A DNA stretch of 64,000 bases. Source: DAOTWA01 sp963702935 (lineage in GTDB: Bacteria; Chloroflexota; Anaerolineae; Anaerolineales; Anaerolineaceae). A model generated the notes under the pieces. The model did no database searches, had not been told where the DNA came from, and saw only the letters and a list, made by a program, of their open reading frames with translations. The stretch lies in the NCBI GenBank assembly GCA_963702935.1, contig OY969772.1, positions 4,278,001 through 4,342,000 on the forward strand, read 5' to 3'. The position numbers and the translations under genes are program-made. Numbering within the stretch: the first letter of the stretch is position 1; each line of letters starts with the position of its first letter. This document shows, piece after piece, positions 1 through 7,789 of this stretch.

Positions 1-201
1 GTCGCCGTCATCAGGGTCGAGGCGCAACCAAAGCACCGGCCGGCTTCGTTCGTGAAGCACCGCCGCCAGGTTTGCTGCAGGGACATATCCGGCAGGAGCA
101 GTTATTAAAGTGATACCTTTATCAGCCGCCTCTTCCAAAACAGGGAATCGGATAGGGAGAACATCACCAATAGATGGAACAGCCGACTTCGCAGCGAACA
201 T
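1..201 (-). CDS. LuxR/MalT-type ATPase regulator, N-terminal 67 residues only
   Basis: The gene begins at ATG 201, preceded by an AGGAGA ribosome site at 205-210, and runs off the left edge with an open frame. The visible 67 residues resemble the start of MalT/LuxR-family STAND ATPase regulators: a short leader, then ITLITAPAGY, an alanine/leucine helix, RPVLWLRLD and an acidic PDDGD. In the family, APAGY is followed by GKT(T/S) to complete the P-loop. Here it is followed by VPAANL, so the nucleotide-binding lysine is missing. It may be a regulator that no longer binds ATP. The rest of the protein, including any HTH domain, is outside the window, so the family call rests on a short match. Confidence 0.55.
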   Translation of the reverse strand, partial: MFAAKSAVPSIGDVLPIRFPVLEEAADKGITLITAPAGYVPAANLAAVLHERSRPVLWLRLDPDDGD

Positions 202-218
202 AAATCTCCTGCACATCC

Positions 219-251
219 AGCCTGATTAATATTGCAACGTGAAATCAGGCT
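219..251. repeat. 9-bp inverted repeat upstream of the regulator gene
   Basis: AGCCTGATT at 219-227 and AATCAGGCT at 243-251 are perfect inverted arms separated by 15 bases. The pair lies 18 bases upstream of the regulator start in the AT-rich divergent gap at 202-405. No T-run follows, so a terminator is unlikely. It could be an operator for autoregulation or a leader hairpin. The function is inferred from position only. Confidence 0.4.
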
Positions 252-349
252 TCTGTAGCCGATAATTCTTGTCTGCTTAGTAGAACTGTCTCTGTGATTG
301 TTGTGCTGGCGGTGGGCTTTTGACCTTAACGGGTTAAGGCGAGAGTAAA

Positions 350-378
350 TTGAATTGTTTTTGGACAAACATTATAAT
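350..378 (+). promoter_or_regulatory. Sigma-70-type promoter for the truncated dehydratase
   Basis: TTGAAT at 350-355, a 17-base spacer and TATAAT at 373-378 form a near-consensus promoter reading toward the ATG at 406. A second overlapping pair, TTGGAC at 361-366 and TATTAT at 384-389, also has 17-base spacing. Transcription would start about 20 bases before the start codon. Confidence 0.55.
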
Positions 379-405
379 ATTGATATTATATCAGAAAGGT
401 ACCAA

Positions 406-582
406 ATGGGAAGATTATCTGATCTCGAGTTCGCTCCACTCACGGCCGGGGAAGCTCCCCTCTCCCCGGCTGAGTTGGAGGATTACCTGGCCCAACTACC
501 CGCCTGGGAGGTGATCAGCGTGGTGGGAGAAAATCGCCTGCAACGCGCCTTCAAATTCAAGGATTTCAGGCGGTCAGGATAA
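406..582 (+). pseudogene. Truncated pterin-4a-carbinolamine dehydratase (PhhB/PCD family)
   Basis: The start is ATG 406 with AAAGG at 395-399. The 58-residue product carries the N-terminal half of a PCD fold: LSPAELEDYLAQLPAWEV, then LQRAFKFKDF, which matches the family's helix 1 and first strands. The family is about 95-115 residues long and continues with helix 2 and the catalytic HHP histidines. Here homology stops at about 568, just after KFKDF, and a foreign RRSG and stop follow. The 3' end overlaps the stop of the convergent amylase gene. Promoter and ribosome site look intact, so the loss came from deletion or rearrangement at the junction, or from a mis-join in assembly. It would not be catalytic. 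Confidence 0.7.
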
Positions 583-1968
583 CCAGGCGCCGCTCCACGG
601 CTCGACGCTCACGCTCACTTTATCACCAGCCACGATGAATTCCCCCTTGCCTAACAGGTCGCGGAGGATCCTTCCATCCGGAAGCCCCAGCCCTCCAACG
701 GGAATCTGCAAGCTGCGCCGCGTTCCGCTGGCGTTGAGCGCCACCAGGATCTTCTCTTCTCCTAATTTGCGGGCGAACACGTAACAGCCGCGTTTATCAT
801 CCGCCAAAAGAGGAAGATATTCTCCCCTGCGCAGGGCCGGGAATTGCTTGCGCAGGGCGATCAAATGCTGCACCAGCTCCCGCAGCTCGACCTTCCACTG
901 TGAAGCCTCCCAGGGAAAAGTGCGCCGGTTATCCGGATCCTTGCCACCTTCCAGTCCGATCTCGTCCCCATAATAGATGGCCGGCGCGCCCGGGTAAGCA
1001 AACAGGAACGTAAAGGCCAATTGCACCTTATTTAGTTCTCCACCCAAGAGAGTATACACGCGCTCGGTATCGTGCGTGCCCAGGCTCAAGAGCATGGAAT
1101 AGGCGTTCTCCCGCGGATAGACTTTCAATAATTCTTCGACCTTCTCCCCGAACTGTGAGGCCGTAGTCTTCCCACCCAAATAGCCCAGGATGGCTTCCCG
1201 CAGAGGATAATCCATGAGACCGTCGAAATGGCCGTCTCCCACCCAGCGTGGGTTGATTTCCCAGATCTCCCCGACCAGATAGGCGTCGCTGTTCACGGAG
1301 CGCACTGCCTGGCGGAATTCCGCCCAGAAGGTATCGTCGTCGATCTCATTGGGCACATCCAACCGCCAACCGTCCGCGCCCTGCCCAATCCAATAACGGG
1401 CGACGTCCAGGATGTACCGGCGCACGTCTTGGTTGCCCGTGTTGAATTTCGGCAGGCTCTTCAAGTTCCACCAGCCCTCATAATCCTGCGCCTCACCGGG
1501 CGAGTAAGCGTCGATCGGGAATTTCTTTACGTGGAACCAGTCCCGGTAGGGAGACTGTTCCTGGTTTTCGAGGAGGTCGTTGAAGGCGAAGAAGCCCCGC
1601 CCGCAATGGTTGAACACGCCGTCCAGGATCACGCGCACATTATTGGAATGCGCCAGGTCGATCAGCGCGTGGAAATCTTCGAGGTTCCCCAATTTGGGGT
1701 CGATCTGGTAGTAATCCGTGGTGTTATAGCGGTGCGTGGAAGGGGAGCGAAAAATCGGATTCAGATAAAGGGCATTCACTCCCAGGTCGAGTAAATAATC
1801 GAACTCGCGCAGGATGCCGCGCAAATCCCCGCCCTGAAACCCGTGCACGGTGGGAAGCGCGTCCCAGGGCAGCCCGTTCGGAGGATCGTTGGTGGGGTCG
1901 CCGTTGGCGAATCGATCCGGGAAAATCTGGTAAAAAACAGCATCGGAAATCCAATAAGGCGTCGTCAT
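574..1968 (-). CDS. GH13 alpha-amylase-family enzyme (neopullulanase/cyclomaltodextrinase-like)
   Basis: This 464-residue protein is a cytoplasmic GH13 (beta/alpha)8 enzyme acting on alpha-glucans or maltodextrins. It has no signal peptide. All four GH13 regions are visible: DGVFNH at 116-121 (region I), GWRLDVPNE with nucleophile Asp204 (II), LVGEIWE with acid/base Glu234 (III) and GTHDTER with Asp300 (IV). The opening YWISDAVFYQIFPDRFANGD is typical of neopullulanase and cyclomaltodextrinase types. The N-terminal N-domain (CBM34) of classic neopullulanases is absent. The C-terminal beta domain is short and ends PWSGAWLS. Hydrolytic specificity cannot be read from sequence. The stop overlaps the truncated dehydratase. 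Confidence 0.9.
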   Translation of the reverse strand: MTTPYWISDAVFYQIFPDRFANGDPTNDPPNGLPWDALPTVHGFQGGDLRGILREFDYLLDLGVNALYLNPIFRSPSTHRYNTTDYYQIDPKLGNLEDFHALIDLAHSNNVRVILDGVFNHCGRGFFAFNDLLENQEQSPYRDWFHVKKFPIDAYSPGEAQDYEGWWNLKSLPKFNTGNQDVRRYILDVARYWIGQGADGWRLDVPNEIDDDTFWAEFRQAVRSVNSDAYLVGEIWEINPRWVGDGHFDGLMDYPLREAILGYLGGKTTASQFGEKVEELLKVYPRENAYSMLLSLGTHDTERVYTLLGGELNKVQLAFTFLFAYPGAPAIYYGDEIGLEGGKDPDNRRTFPWEASQWKVELRELVQHLIALRKQFPALRRGEYLPLLADDKRGCYVFARKLGEEKILVALNASGTRRSLQIPVGGLGLPDGRILRDLLGKGEFIVAGDKVSVSVEPWSGAWLS

Positions 1969-2006
1969 CCTGTCTCCCTCTAATCCTAATGGCTATGCGC
2001 AAACCC

Positions 2007-3140
2007 TCAACCGCTAATAGAGACCCCGATCAACCGTCCGATCGCAAAGGTCAACCCCGAGGCCAGCAGGCCAAACAGCACCATGCGCAGGCCGGACAGG
2101 ACGAAATTCCTGCCCGTGAATAAAGTGATGCTCGCCCCGATGATGAACAGGCCGATGGCGCTGACCGACAGGCTGATGATGACGGCCGTCATCCCTCCCG
2201 TAAAGATAAAAGACGCCACCGGGATGATCGCACCCACCGAGAACAGGAAGAAGGAGGTCAGGGCAGCTTCCCAGGGCGAGCCGCCCAATTCCTGGGGGTC
2301 CACGCCCAGCTCTTCCCGCGCCAACGTATCCAGCGAACCGGCCTGGTCGGCCATGATGTGCGCCGCCAGGCTTTGCGCCTGGCTTTCCGGCAGCCCTTTG
2401 GCCTGGTAGATCAAAGCCAGCTCTTCCTCTTCTTCTTTGGGAGTTTCGGCGATCTCGTCCGCTTCGATGCTGATCTGGTGCTGATAAAGCTCACGCGAGC
2501 TTTGCACGGAAAGCCATTCCCCCAGGGCCATCGAGCCTGCCCCGGCCAGCAGCCCGGCCAGTCCGGTGATCAAGATCGAGCTGCCGGCCAGATTGGCGCC
2601 GGCTACGCCCATCACCAAACTCAAGTTCGACACCAGGCCGTCGTTGGCGCCCAGCACGGCTGCCCGCAAGGCGTTCCCTCCTCCGGCGCGGTGGCGGCCT
2701 TCCATCTGGGCCAGCAGTCCCCCTTCCATGCCCTTACCGGTTCCACCCGCAATGCTCATCAGCAGGCGCTCGTGGGACTGCTCGTCTCCTGCCATAGCCG
2801 TATCCCGGCTTTCAGGCTGCGCCAGGTAGCTGCGCGCGCCATCCCGCTCCCGGTTCATCGCACCCGATACGACCGTTTGCGGACCGAAGCGTTTGGCCAC
2901 CCAGATCAAGACCCGCGTGCGCCAGCCTGGAACAAGGTTAGCGGGCAGCGTTCCACCCCCCTCGCGGATCAGCTTCTTCCAGTATTCGGCGTGAGCCTCT
3001 TCCATTTCCGCCATGCGCCGATACACCTGAGCCAATTGGGATTGGGGGCTGGCCTCCGCCATGCTTCGGTAGAGGGCCGCGCTGTCCACTTCATCCTGGA
3101 CGTTGGCCAGGTAACGAGCGAAATCTTTTGGGTCGGGCAT
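2007..3140 (-). CDS. Ferritin-like domain fused to VIT1/CCC1-type Fe/Mn transporter
   Basis: This 377-residue two-domain protein probably exports or sequesters iron or manganese across the membrane. Residues 1 to about 140 form a rubrerythrin/ferritin-like helical bundle with di-iron ligands Glu17, E47-E-A-H50 and E120-Q-S-H123. From about residue 155 there is a VIT1/CCC1 transporter domain, starting AAVLGANDGLVSNLSLVMGV, with about five membrane segments and the acidic cytoplasmic EIAETPKEEEEEL stretch of metal-binding helices. The architecture matches membrane-bound ferritin (MbfA-like) proteins. The start ATG 3140 follows a GGAGGAG-like ribosome site. It may lie downstream of panE on the same transcript, 38 bases apart. 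Confidence 0.9.
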   Translation of the reverse strand: MPDPKDFARYLANVQDEVDSAALYRSMAEASPQSQLAQVYRRMAEMEEAHAEYWKKLIREGGGTLPANLVPGWRTRVLIWVAKRFGPQTVVSGAMNRERDGARSYLAQPESRDTAMAGDEQSHERLLMSIAGGTGKGMEGGLLAQMEGRHRAGGGNALRAAVLGANDGLVSNLSLVMGVAGANLAGSSILITGLAGLLAGAGSMALGEWLSVQSSRELYQHQISIEADEIAETPKEEEEELALIYQAKGLPESQAQSLAAHIMADQAGSLDTLAREELGVDPQELGGSPWEAALTSFFLFSVGAIIPVASFIFTGGMTAVIISLSVSAIGLFIIGASITLFTGRNFVLSGLRMVLFGLLASGLTFAIGRLIGVSISG

Positions 3141-3178
3141 GATTTTCTCCTCCCGTGATCTTCTAAATTATCCGGCGC

Positions 3179-4207
3179 TCAACTTTCGAACAAAGCCAGC
3201 AGCCGTGCGGGGCGATGATCGAATTCTTCCAAGGGCATCCTTCCAAGGGTCAAAGCCATGAGCGTGTCTGTCAAGGTCTGGTTGACCGGGGTCGCCAACC
3301 CCAGCTCTGCGCCGTGCCTGGCTACCGCGCCGTTCAGGAAGGCCACTTCACTCTTGCCCTTGCCTCCGTGCAGGTCGATGTAGAAAGAAGGCATTTTTCC
3401 GCCCCTGCCTTTGCCCGCCGCTCGTCCAACCAGAGGGCGCGAAAGGGAAGGCGGCAGCCCCTGGATGGCCCAGGCCAGCAGTCGCACCGGCGTGCCGGGC
3501 AAATCCACCGGGCGCAGCCTGAGCGCTTTCATAACCCCGAGCGCTTCACGTAATTGAAGGACTTCCAGTCGGTACAGGCGCGCGTCCGCGAAAACCTCCC
3601 CGGGGGTCATGTTGAGGATCGCCGGGACTGCGTTCGCCAATAAGTTGGTCAGCATCTTGGACCATTTCATGGCCGCCGCGTTGGGGTAAAGGCGAGCGTT
3701 CAATCCGGCCGCATCCAGGCTGGCTGCCAGCGCTCCCGCCAGCCGGTGCCCGCCGGCCACCCCCACGCCGCGCTTGCGCTCCAGCACGATGTTGCCCGGC
3801 GCCCGCCGGCCTACGGCCGAGGTTACCGTCCCCGCGATGACCGCCTCCTCTCCCAGCGCGCCGGCGATCAAGCCTTCATTGTCCACGCCGTTCTGAAAAC
3901 TGAGGATGGGCGGCAACGCCACCCGGTAGGGAGCCAGGATCTGCAAGGCTGCCTCGGTATCGTAAGACTTGATTGCCAGGATCATCGCGTCGAAGGGGCC
4001 GTGTACCAGGGCTTCTTCGATCGAGCCGGCCACCAGGGGGGCGTCGATGCGCTGCTCGGAGCCGTCCAGCTTGAGGCGCAGCCCGTGCTCGCGTAGGCCC
4101 CCCGCCACTTCTGGGCGCTCCACGAACACGACTGGCTGCCCCGCTATAACCAGGCTACCGCCAATATAGGTCCCAATTGCTCCCGTTCCGTAAGTCAAAA
4201 AGCGCAT
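3179..4207 (-). CDS. panE: 2-dehydropantoate 2-reductase family protein
   Basis: This 342-residue protein belongs to the ApbA/PanE family, which reduces ketopantoate to pantoate with NADPH in coenzyme A synthesis. An N-terminal Rossmann motif reads GTGAIGTYIGG. The mid-protein AAAMKWSKMLTNLLANAVPAI stretch holds the family's conserved lysine and asparagine. The C-terminal helical ApbA_C domain is present (about 190-340). Length is slightly above the usual 300-320. Many PanE paralogues reduce other 2-keto acids, so the substrate is inferred. It sits 35 bases downstream of the histidine-phosphatase gene on the same strand. Confidence 0.8.
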   Translation of the reverse strand: MRFLTYGTGAIGTYIGGSLVIAGQPVVFVERPEVAGGLREHGLRLKLDGSEQRIDAPLVAGSIEEALVHGPFDAMILAIKSYDTEAALQILAPYRVALPPILSFQNGVDNEGLIAGALGEEAVIAGTVTSAVGRRAPGNIVLERKRGVGVAGGHRLAGALAASLDAAGLNARLYPNAAAMKWSKMLTNLLANAVPAILNMTPGEVFADARLYRLEVLQLREALGVMKALRLRPVDLPGTPVRLLAWAIQGLPPSLSRPLVGRAAGKGRGGKMPSFYIDLHGGKGKSEVAFLNGAVARHGAELGLATPVNQTLTDTLMALTLGRMPLEEFDHRPARLLALFES

Positions 4208-4242
4208 TTACACACTCGCAAAACTCGCCTCCAGGGATGGCC

Positions 4243-4897
4243 TTATTCTTCCACGATTTCTTCCAGGTGTCTCAGGCCGCGCAGGTGGGCCGTATCATTC
4301 ACGCTCAACACGTTCCATTGGTGGATCTCAGGATAGTAGGTGAAGGTAGACAAACCGGTATTATCCAGGCGAAAACGTGGCCCATATCCTTTCGCCTGCG
4401 GAGGAATGCCCAATAGGGCCGCAATCACGCAATTCAACAGGCCGCCGTGAGAAAACACCAGGTAACTGCCGGCCGGGCGACGCAGCAGTTTTTGCAGCGC
4501 GCTTCCCCCGCGCAGGAACAGGTCCCAATCGCTTTCGCCGGTCACCCCAAACGGCTGGTAGGGGTTATTCGGCGAGGAATGCGGATAGCGTTCATCCACC
4601 TGGTCGCCCGTCAATCCGGAATAGAGTCCATTATCGCGTTCCATCCATTCAGGGTCCAGCTCTACCTCCAGGCGCAACGCTTCGGCGACGATCTCGGCAG
4701 TGCATTTAGCGCGCTCCAGCGGGCTGGAAATGATGTGCCCGTAGGCGGCCTTTTCAGCTTTCAGGCGCGCCGCCAGATGGCGGGCCTGCTCCAATCCCAG
4801 CTTGCTGAGTGGATATTCGCTCTGGCCTTGATATTGACCCTCGGCGTTCCCCGTAGAATTTTCCATGGCGCACGAAGGTAATCGTGAATGAGGGCAT
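4243..4897 (-). CDS. Histidine phosphatase (phosphoglycerate mutase-like), frameshifted near its start
   Basis: The uninterrupted frame from 4866 begins MENSTGNAEGQ and lacks the catalytic histidine. In the next frame ATG 4897, after an AAAGGA ribosome site, encodes MPSFTITFVRHG. Removing one base from the T-run at 4859-4862 (A-run on the coding strand) joins them as FVRHGNSTGNAEGQYQGQ, the exact histidine-phosphatase signature RHGxSxxN. Downstream PLSKLGLEQARHLA, SSPLERAKCTAEIVAE, ERDNGLYSG and VFSHGGLLNCVI supply the second half of the active site. The corrected product is about 217 residues. Family members dephosphorylate sugars, nucleotides or alpha-ribazole phosphate; the substrate is unknown. 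The frameshift is most simply a base-calling indel. Confidence 0.8.
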
Positions 4898-4960
4898 TCT
4901 AGTCTTGGGTTCCTTTCGATCGAAGGTAGACATCGGTAAAAATTGTGGCCCGGCGCAGGG

Positions 4961-5876
4961 TCAACTTTCCCACTCCCGGGCGCCGTTCAGGAAGTCTTTC
5001 CCGGAAATGGGCTTTTTCCCAGACGGTTGAACTTCGTCCAGCACTAAAAACCCGCGCGCGGTTGCCACCGCCGGCCAGCCATGCAGAATAAAAGTGCGGC
5101 CTGCTTGAGCGGCGTTGCCTTCCTCGGCGTGCGCCCGGTGGATCTTCAGGTTTTCTCCCCGGTAGGGCACGAAGGCGCCCGGCCAGGGATTAAAAGCTCG
5201 CACCCGGCGGGCAAGCTCCTCGGCCGGCCGGCCAAAATCCAGCCGGCCGTCCTCTTTCTTTAGCATGGAGGCGTACGTGGCGCGGCTCTCGTCCTGCGGC
5301 TCCGGCCGGAGCCGGCCTTCCAGATAAGCGGGCAAGGTCTCTGATTAACAAAGCCGCCCCCTGCTCCGCCAGGCGCGGACTCAGGCTCCCGGCGGTATCT
5401 TCAGGGGAGATCGCCAGCGGGCGCTGAGCCAGCAGCGGGCCGGTGTCCACACCGGCGTCCATGCGCATGATCGTGGCGCCCGTCTCTACGTCCCCGTTTA
5501 GAATGGCAGCCTGGATAGGAGCTGCGCCACGCCAGCGCGGAAGCAAGGATGCGTGCACGTTGACACAGCCCCAAGGGGGCAGGTCGAGCACGTTCTGGCG
5601 CAGAATCTGCCCAAAAGCCGCCACGACGATGAGATCGGGCTGCCAGGCCTGAAGCTGCTCCATGGCCCCCGTCTCCCGCAGCCGCTGGGGCTGGATGACC
5701 GCCAGGCCCAGCTCCTCGGCCAACCGTTTGACCGGCGGTGGCGTCAACGCCCGCCCCCGGCCGGCGGGCTTGTCCGGCTGGGTCACCACGCCGACCACCA
5801 CGTAATACTCCGCCAGGGCTCGTAAGGTGGGCAGGGAGAATTCCGGAGACCCCATAAAAACCACGCGCTTATTCAT
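4961..5876 (-). CDS. fmt: Methionyl-tRNA formyltransferase, internal frameshift
   Basis: This enzyme formylates initiator Met-tRNA using 10-formyl-tetrahydrofolate. The start is ATG 5876 (MNKRVVFMGSPEFSLPTL); an in-frame upstream ATG at 5906 is not family-like. The N-terminal formyltransferase domain shows QPDKPAGRGR, the VNVHASLLPRWRGAAPIQAAI active-site strand with catalytic Asn and His, and AGVDTGPLL. Reading then moves to a second frame at about 5336-5346, giving LPAYLEGRLRPEPQ, ATYASMLKKEDG and VRAFNPWPGAF, the linker and C-terminal OB domain. One extra base in the coding-strand AGAGACC explains the shift. The corrected length is about 305 residues, normal for Fmt. Fmt is usually essential or near so, which argues for a sequence error. 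Confidence 0.88.
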
Positions 5877-5932
5877 AGCTGGAATTTTAGCACATCTCGT
5901 TCTCAACTTCGGAAAATGCTTCCGCTAAACGC

Positions 5933-5960
5933 TTGCAATTATTTAAAGGTGCTGTACAAT
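5933..5960 (+). promoter_or_regulatory. Sigma-70-type promoter upstream of first DUF4870-like gene
   Basis: TTGCAA at 5933-5938, a 16-base spacer and TACAAT at 5955-5960 form a good promoter. Transcription would begin near 5967, leaving a leader of about 60 bases before ATG 6030. It lies between divergent fmt and the small membrane-protein gene. Confidence 0.55.
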
Positions 5961-6029
5961 ACAAGGTATCACAGCCTATTAGATATATTCGGGTCAATTT
6001 AATCCATTTTGAATAAGGAGAATCCGCAA

Positions 6030-6391
6030 ATGACAGAGCAGATGAGTCCACCAGCGATATCACCAGCGACGATAAACTATGGGCGCTACTCGCTTATGTT
6101 TTGACGCCAATCATTCCTATCGTTTTACTACTCCTCGAAGACAAGAAAAATCGTCCCTTTATTAAGGCGCACACGGTGCAAGCGTTGATCTGGGGCGTCA
6201 TTTACGTTGTGCTGGCTTCGGTAACCGCGCCTTTCTTCATCGGCCTTTGCATTGGCCCGGTTGGTTTCATTATCAGCATCTACTGGGGGATCAAGGCCTA
6301 CCAGGGGAACTACGTGGAAATTCCTGTAATCTCGAACTTCGTGAAGAATCAGGGTTGGGCTCAGCCCCACCTCCAAGGTTTTGGCATTATT
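6030..6391 (+). CDS. Small DUF4870/Tic20-like membrane protein, frameshifted
   Basis: ATG 6030 follows AAGGAG at 6015-6020 and reads MTEQMSPPAIS. Shifting one frame before about 6065 continues as SDDKLWALLAYVLTPIIPIV, the canonical opening of DUF4870 proteins, then LLLEDKKNRPFIKAHTVQAL and two more membrane segments ending EIPVISNFVKNQGWA. Without the shift the frame has only a TTG at 6101. The open frame also runs through a strong terminator at 6397-6424 as far as 6508, which no real gene would do, so a second indel near 6360-6390 probably hides the stop; one alternative frame stops at 6391. The function of DUF4870 proteins is unknown. A DUF4870-like paralogue lies immediately downstream. 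Confidence 0.65.
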
Positions 6392-6396
6392 AAGAA

Positions 6397-6424
6397 AGAG
6401 CCTGGAGGCGTCCAGGCTCTTTTT
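6397..6424 (+). terminator. Rho-independent terminator
   Basis: AGAGCCTGGA (6397-6406) and TCCAGGCTCT (6411-6420) form a perfect 10-bp stem with a GGCG loop, followed by TTTT. It ends the DUF4870-like transcript and separates it from the second small membrane-protein gene. Confidence 0.9.
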
Positions 6425-6497
6425 GTGATCCAATCCGCCGTATTTTTAAGCTATACTTTAATGTTGTTTTCTTCCTCACTTTTTCAAGGAGAATGCT

Positions 6498-6941
6498 ATG
6501 ACTGTTGAACCACCCAGCTCCCCACCCCCCGTATATCCGCCCCTCTCCCCGTCCGAAGAGCGTACCTGGGCCATGCTGGCGCACTTGAGTGTGCTTTTGA
6601 ACCTGGTCACGGGCTTCCTGGGGCCGGTAGGGGCCTTGATCGTTTACCTGATCTACAAAGACCGCTCGCGTTACGTGGCTTACCAATCCCTGCGATCCAT
6701 GCTCATGCAGATCATCCTGTGGATCGGGGGCGGAATACTGGCGGGCATTCTATGGGCCATCGCGGGCGTGCTCACCGCCATTTGCATTGGGGTGATCCTG
6801 TATCCATTGGCTCTTGCCGCCACGCTATTACCGCTCGTCGCCATCGTGTATGGCATCGTTGGGGCCATCCAGTGCAACCAGGGACAGGATTTCCGCTATT
6901 GGCTGATCGGCGATTGGGTGCGCAGCACCCTGGTGGGGTAA
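6498..6941 (+). CDS. DUF4870-like small integral membrane protein
   Basis: This 147-residue protein has a proline-rich cytoplasmic N-terminus, then EERTWAMLAHLSVLLNLV, GPVGALIVYLIYKDRSRYVAYQS and two further long hydrophobic segments (about 70-125), ending FRYWLIGDWVR. The pattern of four membrane helices with a charged K-D-R-S-R-Y-V turn followed by HA/YQ-S matches DUF4870/Tic20-like proteins. ATG 6498 has AAGGAG nine bases upstream. It is a paralogue of the preceding gene but is separated from it by a terminator. No catalytic residues are visible and the function is unknown. Confidence 0.75.
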   Translation: MTVEPPSSPPPVYPPLSPSEERTWAMLAHLSVLLNLVTGFLGPVGALIVYLIYKDRSRYVAYQSLRSMLMQIILWIGGGILAGILWAIAGVLTAICIGVILYPLALAATLLPLVAIVYGIVGAIQCNQGQDFRYWLIGDWVRSTLVG

Positions 6942-7116
6942 GCTCTTCTTCTTTCTATTCCGCAAAGGGGTTTCTACTCTGTAAGGCTCCCGGCGCGAGC
7001 CGCCAGGAGGATCCGTCACCGGCCGGGGAGCGCCATTCTCCCTGGCCTGAGTGACGCTCGCCTGCTGCTCTCAAAATGTAATCTTCACGCGCGATGGAGT
7101 GCGGTAAAATAACCAG

Positions 7117-7485
7117 ATGGCCTCTCGAACCTGGGAATCCACCTTCGATAAAGAAATCGAGCGGGCTTTACGCGCCCGGGGGGAAGGCAACGAGGGCATG
7201 GCCAGGGTGTGCGCCCGCCGCGCGGCCGGGATTATCGCCGGCGAGTATCTCACAGGGTCGGGGATGAAGCTCCCCCCTCTCGGCGCCCTGGATGTGCTGA
7301 AGCTCCTCGTGGATCGCCCGGATACTCCCCCACTGGCCCAAAAGGTATCGCAGCATTTCCTCATGCGCGTGGATGGAGAACACCATCTGCCCGCTGAGGT
7401 TGACTTGATTCGTGACGTTTACGCCCTTATGAATGCGCTGGGGATAGAAAAAGACGTTCCCGATGTGGGCTTGCAGCAAGATTGA
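7117..7485 (+). CDS. Conserved-looking helical protein of unknown function
   Basis: This is a 122-residue, mostly alpha-helical, cytoplasmic-looking protein. I do not recognise a family with confidence. The segment RARGEGNEGMARVCARRAAG, with its arginine/alanine-rich amphipathic helix, faintly resembles HEPN-type helices, but the RxxxxH motif is not evident. It has two cysteine-poor halves joined by a GSGMKLPPLGALDVL turn. Codon use looks like its neighbours. It lies 39 bases upstream of the mycoredoxin-like gene on the same strand and may be cotranscribed with it. I do not see a strong Shine-Dalgarno sequence at ATG 7117. Confidence 0.55.
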   Translation: MASRTWESTFDKEIERALRARGEGNEGMARVCARRAAGIIAGEYLTGSGMKLPPLGALDVLKLLVDRPDTPPLAQKVSQHFLMRVDGEHHLPAEVDLIRDVYALMNALGIEKDVPDVGLQQD

Positions 7486-7524
7486 GCCAGGACATCGCAA
7501 CACCGATTAACTTGGAGGATCACA

Positions 7525-7779
7525 GTGGAGACAGACGAAAAGAAGATACTCTTCTACGGCACGCTTTGGTGCGGTTCGTCGCGCAGCTCGCGCAATTACC
7601 TCGACCTGCATCACGTTGCTTATCAATGGATCGATATCGATGAAGACCCCGACGCCGAAGCCTACGTAATCAAAGTCAACAAGGGCTTTCGCAGCGTGCC
7701 TACCATCGTATTTCCCGATGGGGACATCCTGGTCGAGCCCACCCGGGAAGCGTTGGTCAAAAAATTAGGCCTCGATTAA
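7525..7779 (+). CDS. Mycoredoxin/glutaredoxin-like protein with monothiol CGSS site
   Basis: The start is GTG 7525 with GGAGG at 7514-7518. This 84-residue thioredoxin-fold protein matches mycoredoxin-like proteins: ILFYGTLWC, then YQWIDIDEDPDAEAYV, NKGFRSVPTIVFPDG with the cis-Pro TVP-type loop, and VEPTREALVKKLGL. Mycoredoxins usually carry a dithiol CxxC. Here Cys16 is followed by G-S-S, so the resolving cysteine is Ser19. A monothiol mechanism, de-mycothiolation-like or using another low-molecular thiol, is inferred. The next gene is convergent, 10 bases away. Confidence 0.82.
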   Translation: METDEKKILFYGTLWCGSSRSSRNYLDLHHVAYQWIDIDEDPDAEAYVIKVNKGFRSVPTIVFPDGDILVEPTREALVKKLGLD

Positions 7780-7789
7780 TCCCTGAAGC

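Noticed and set aside
105..368. Minus-strand 87-residue frame near the left edge
   Set aside because: The regulator frame beginning at ATG 201 has the ribosome site and family motifs; this frame overlaps it in another phase and crosses the inverted repeat.
1228..1794. Long plus-strand frame opposite the amylase gene
   Set aside because: It is an antisense shadow. The minus strand shows all GH13 motifs in one frame and the plus-strand product has no recognisable motif or ribosome site.
2358..3158. 266-residue plus-strand frame opposite the ferritin-VIT1 gene
   Set aside because: It is antisense to a clearly conserved gene, with low-complexity, histidine-rich content typical of GC-rich shadow frames.
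4243..4866. Histidine phosphatase starting at ATG 4866
   Set aside because: This start lacks the catalytic RHG; the correct start is ATG 4897 after correcting an A-run indel.
7021..7047. GGCCGGGGAG and CTCCCTGGCC hairpin in the gap before the unknown gene at 7117
   Set aside because: No T-run follows and no gene ends close enough on that side except the small membrane protein 80 bases away. It could be a weak terminator but evidence is thin. The gap otherwise holds nothing I can name.
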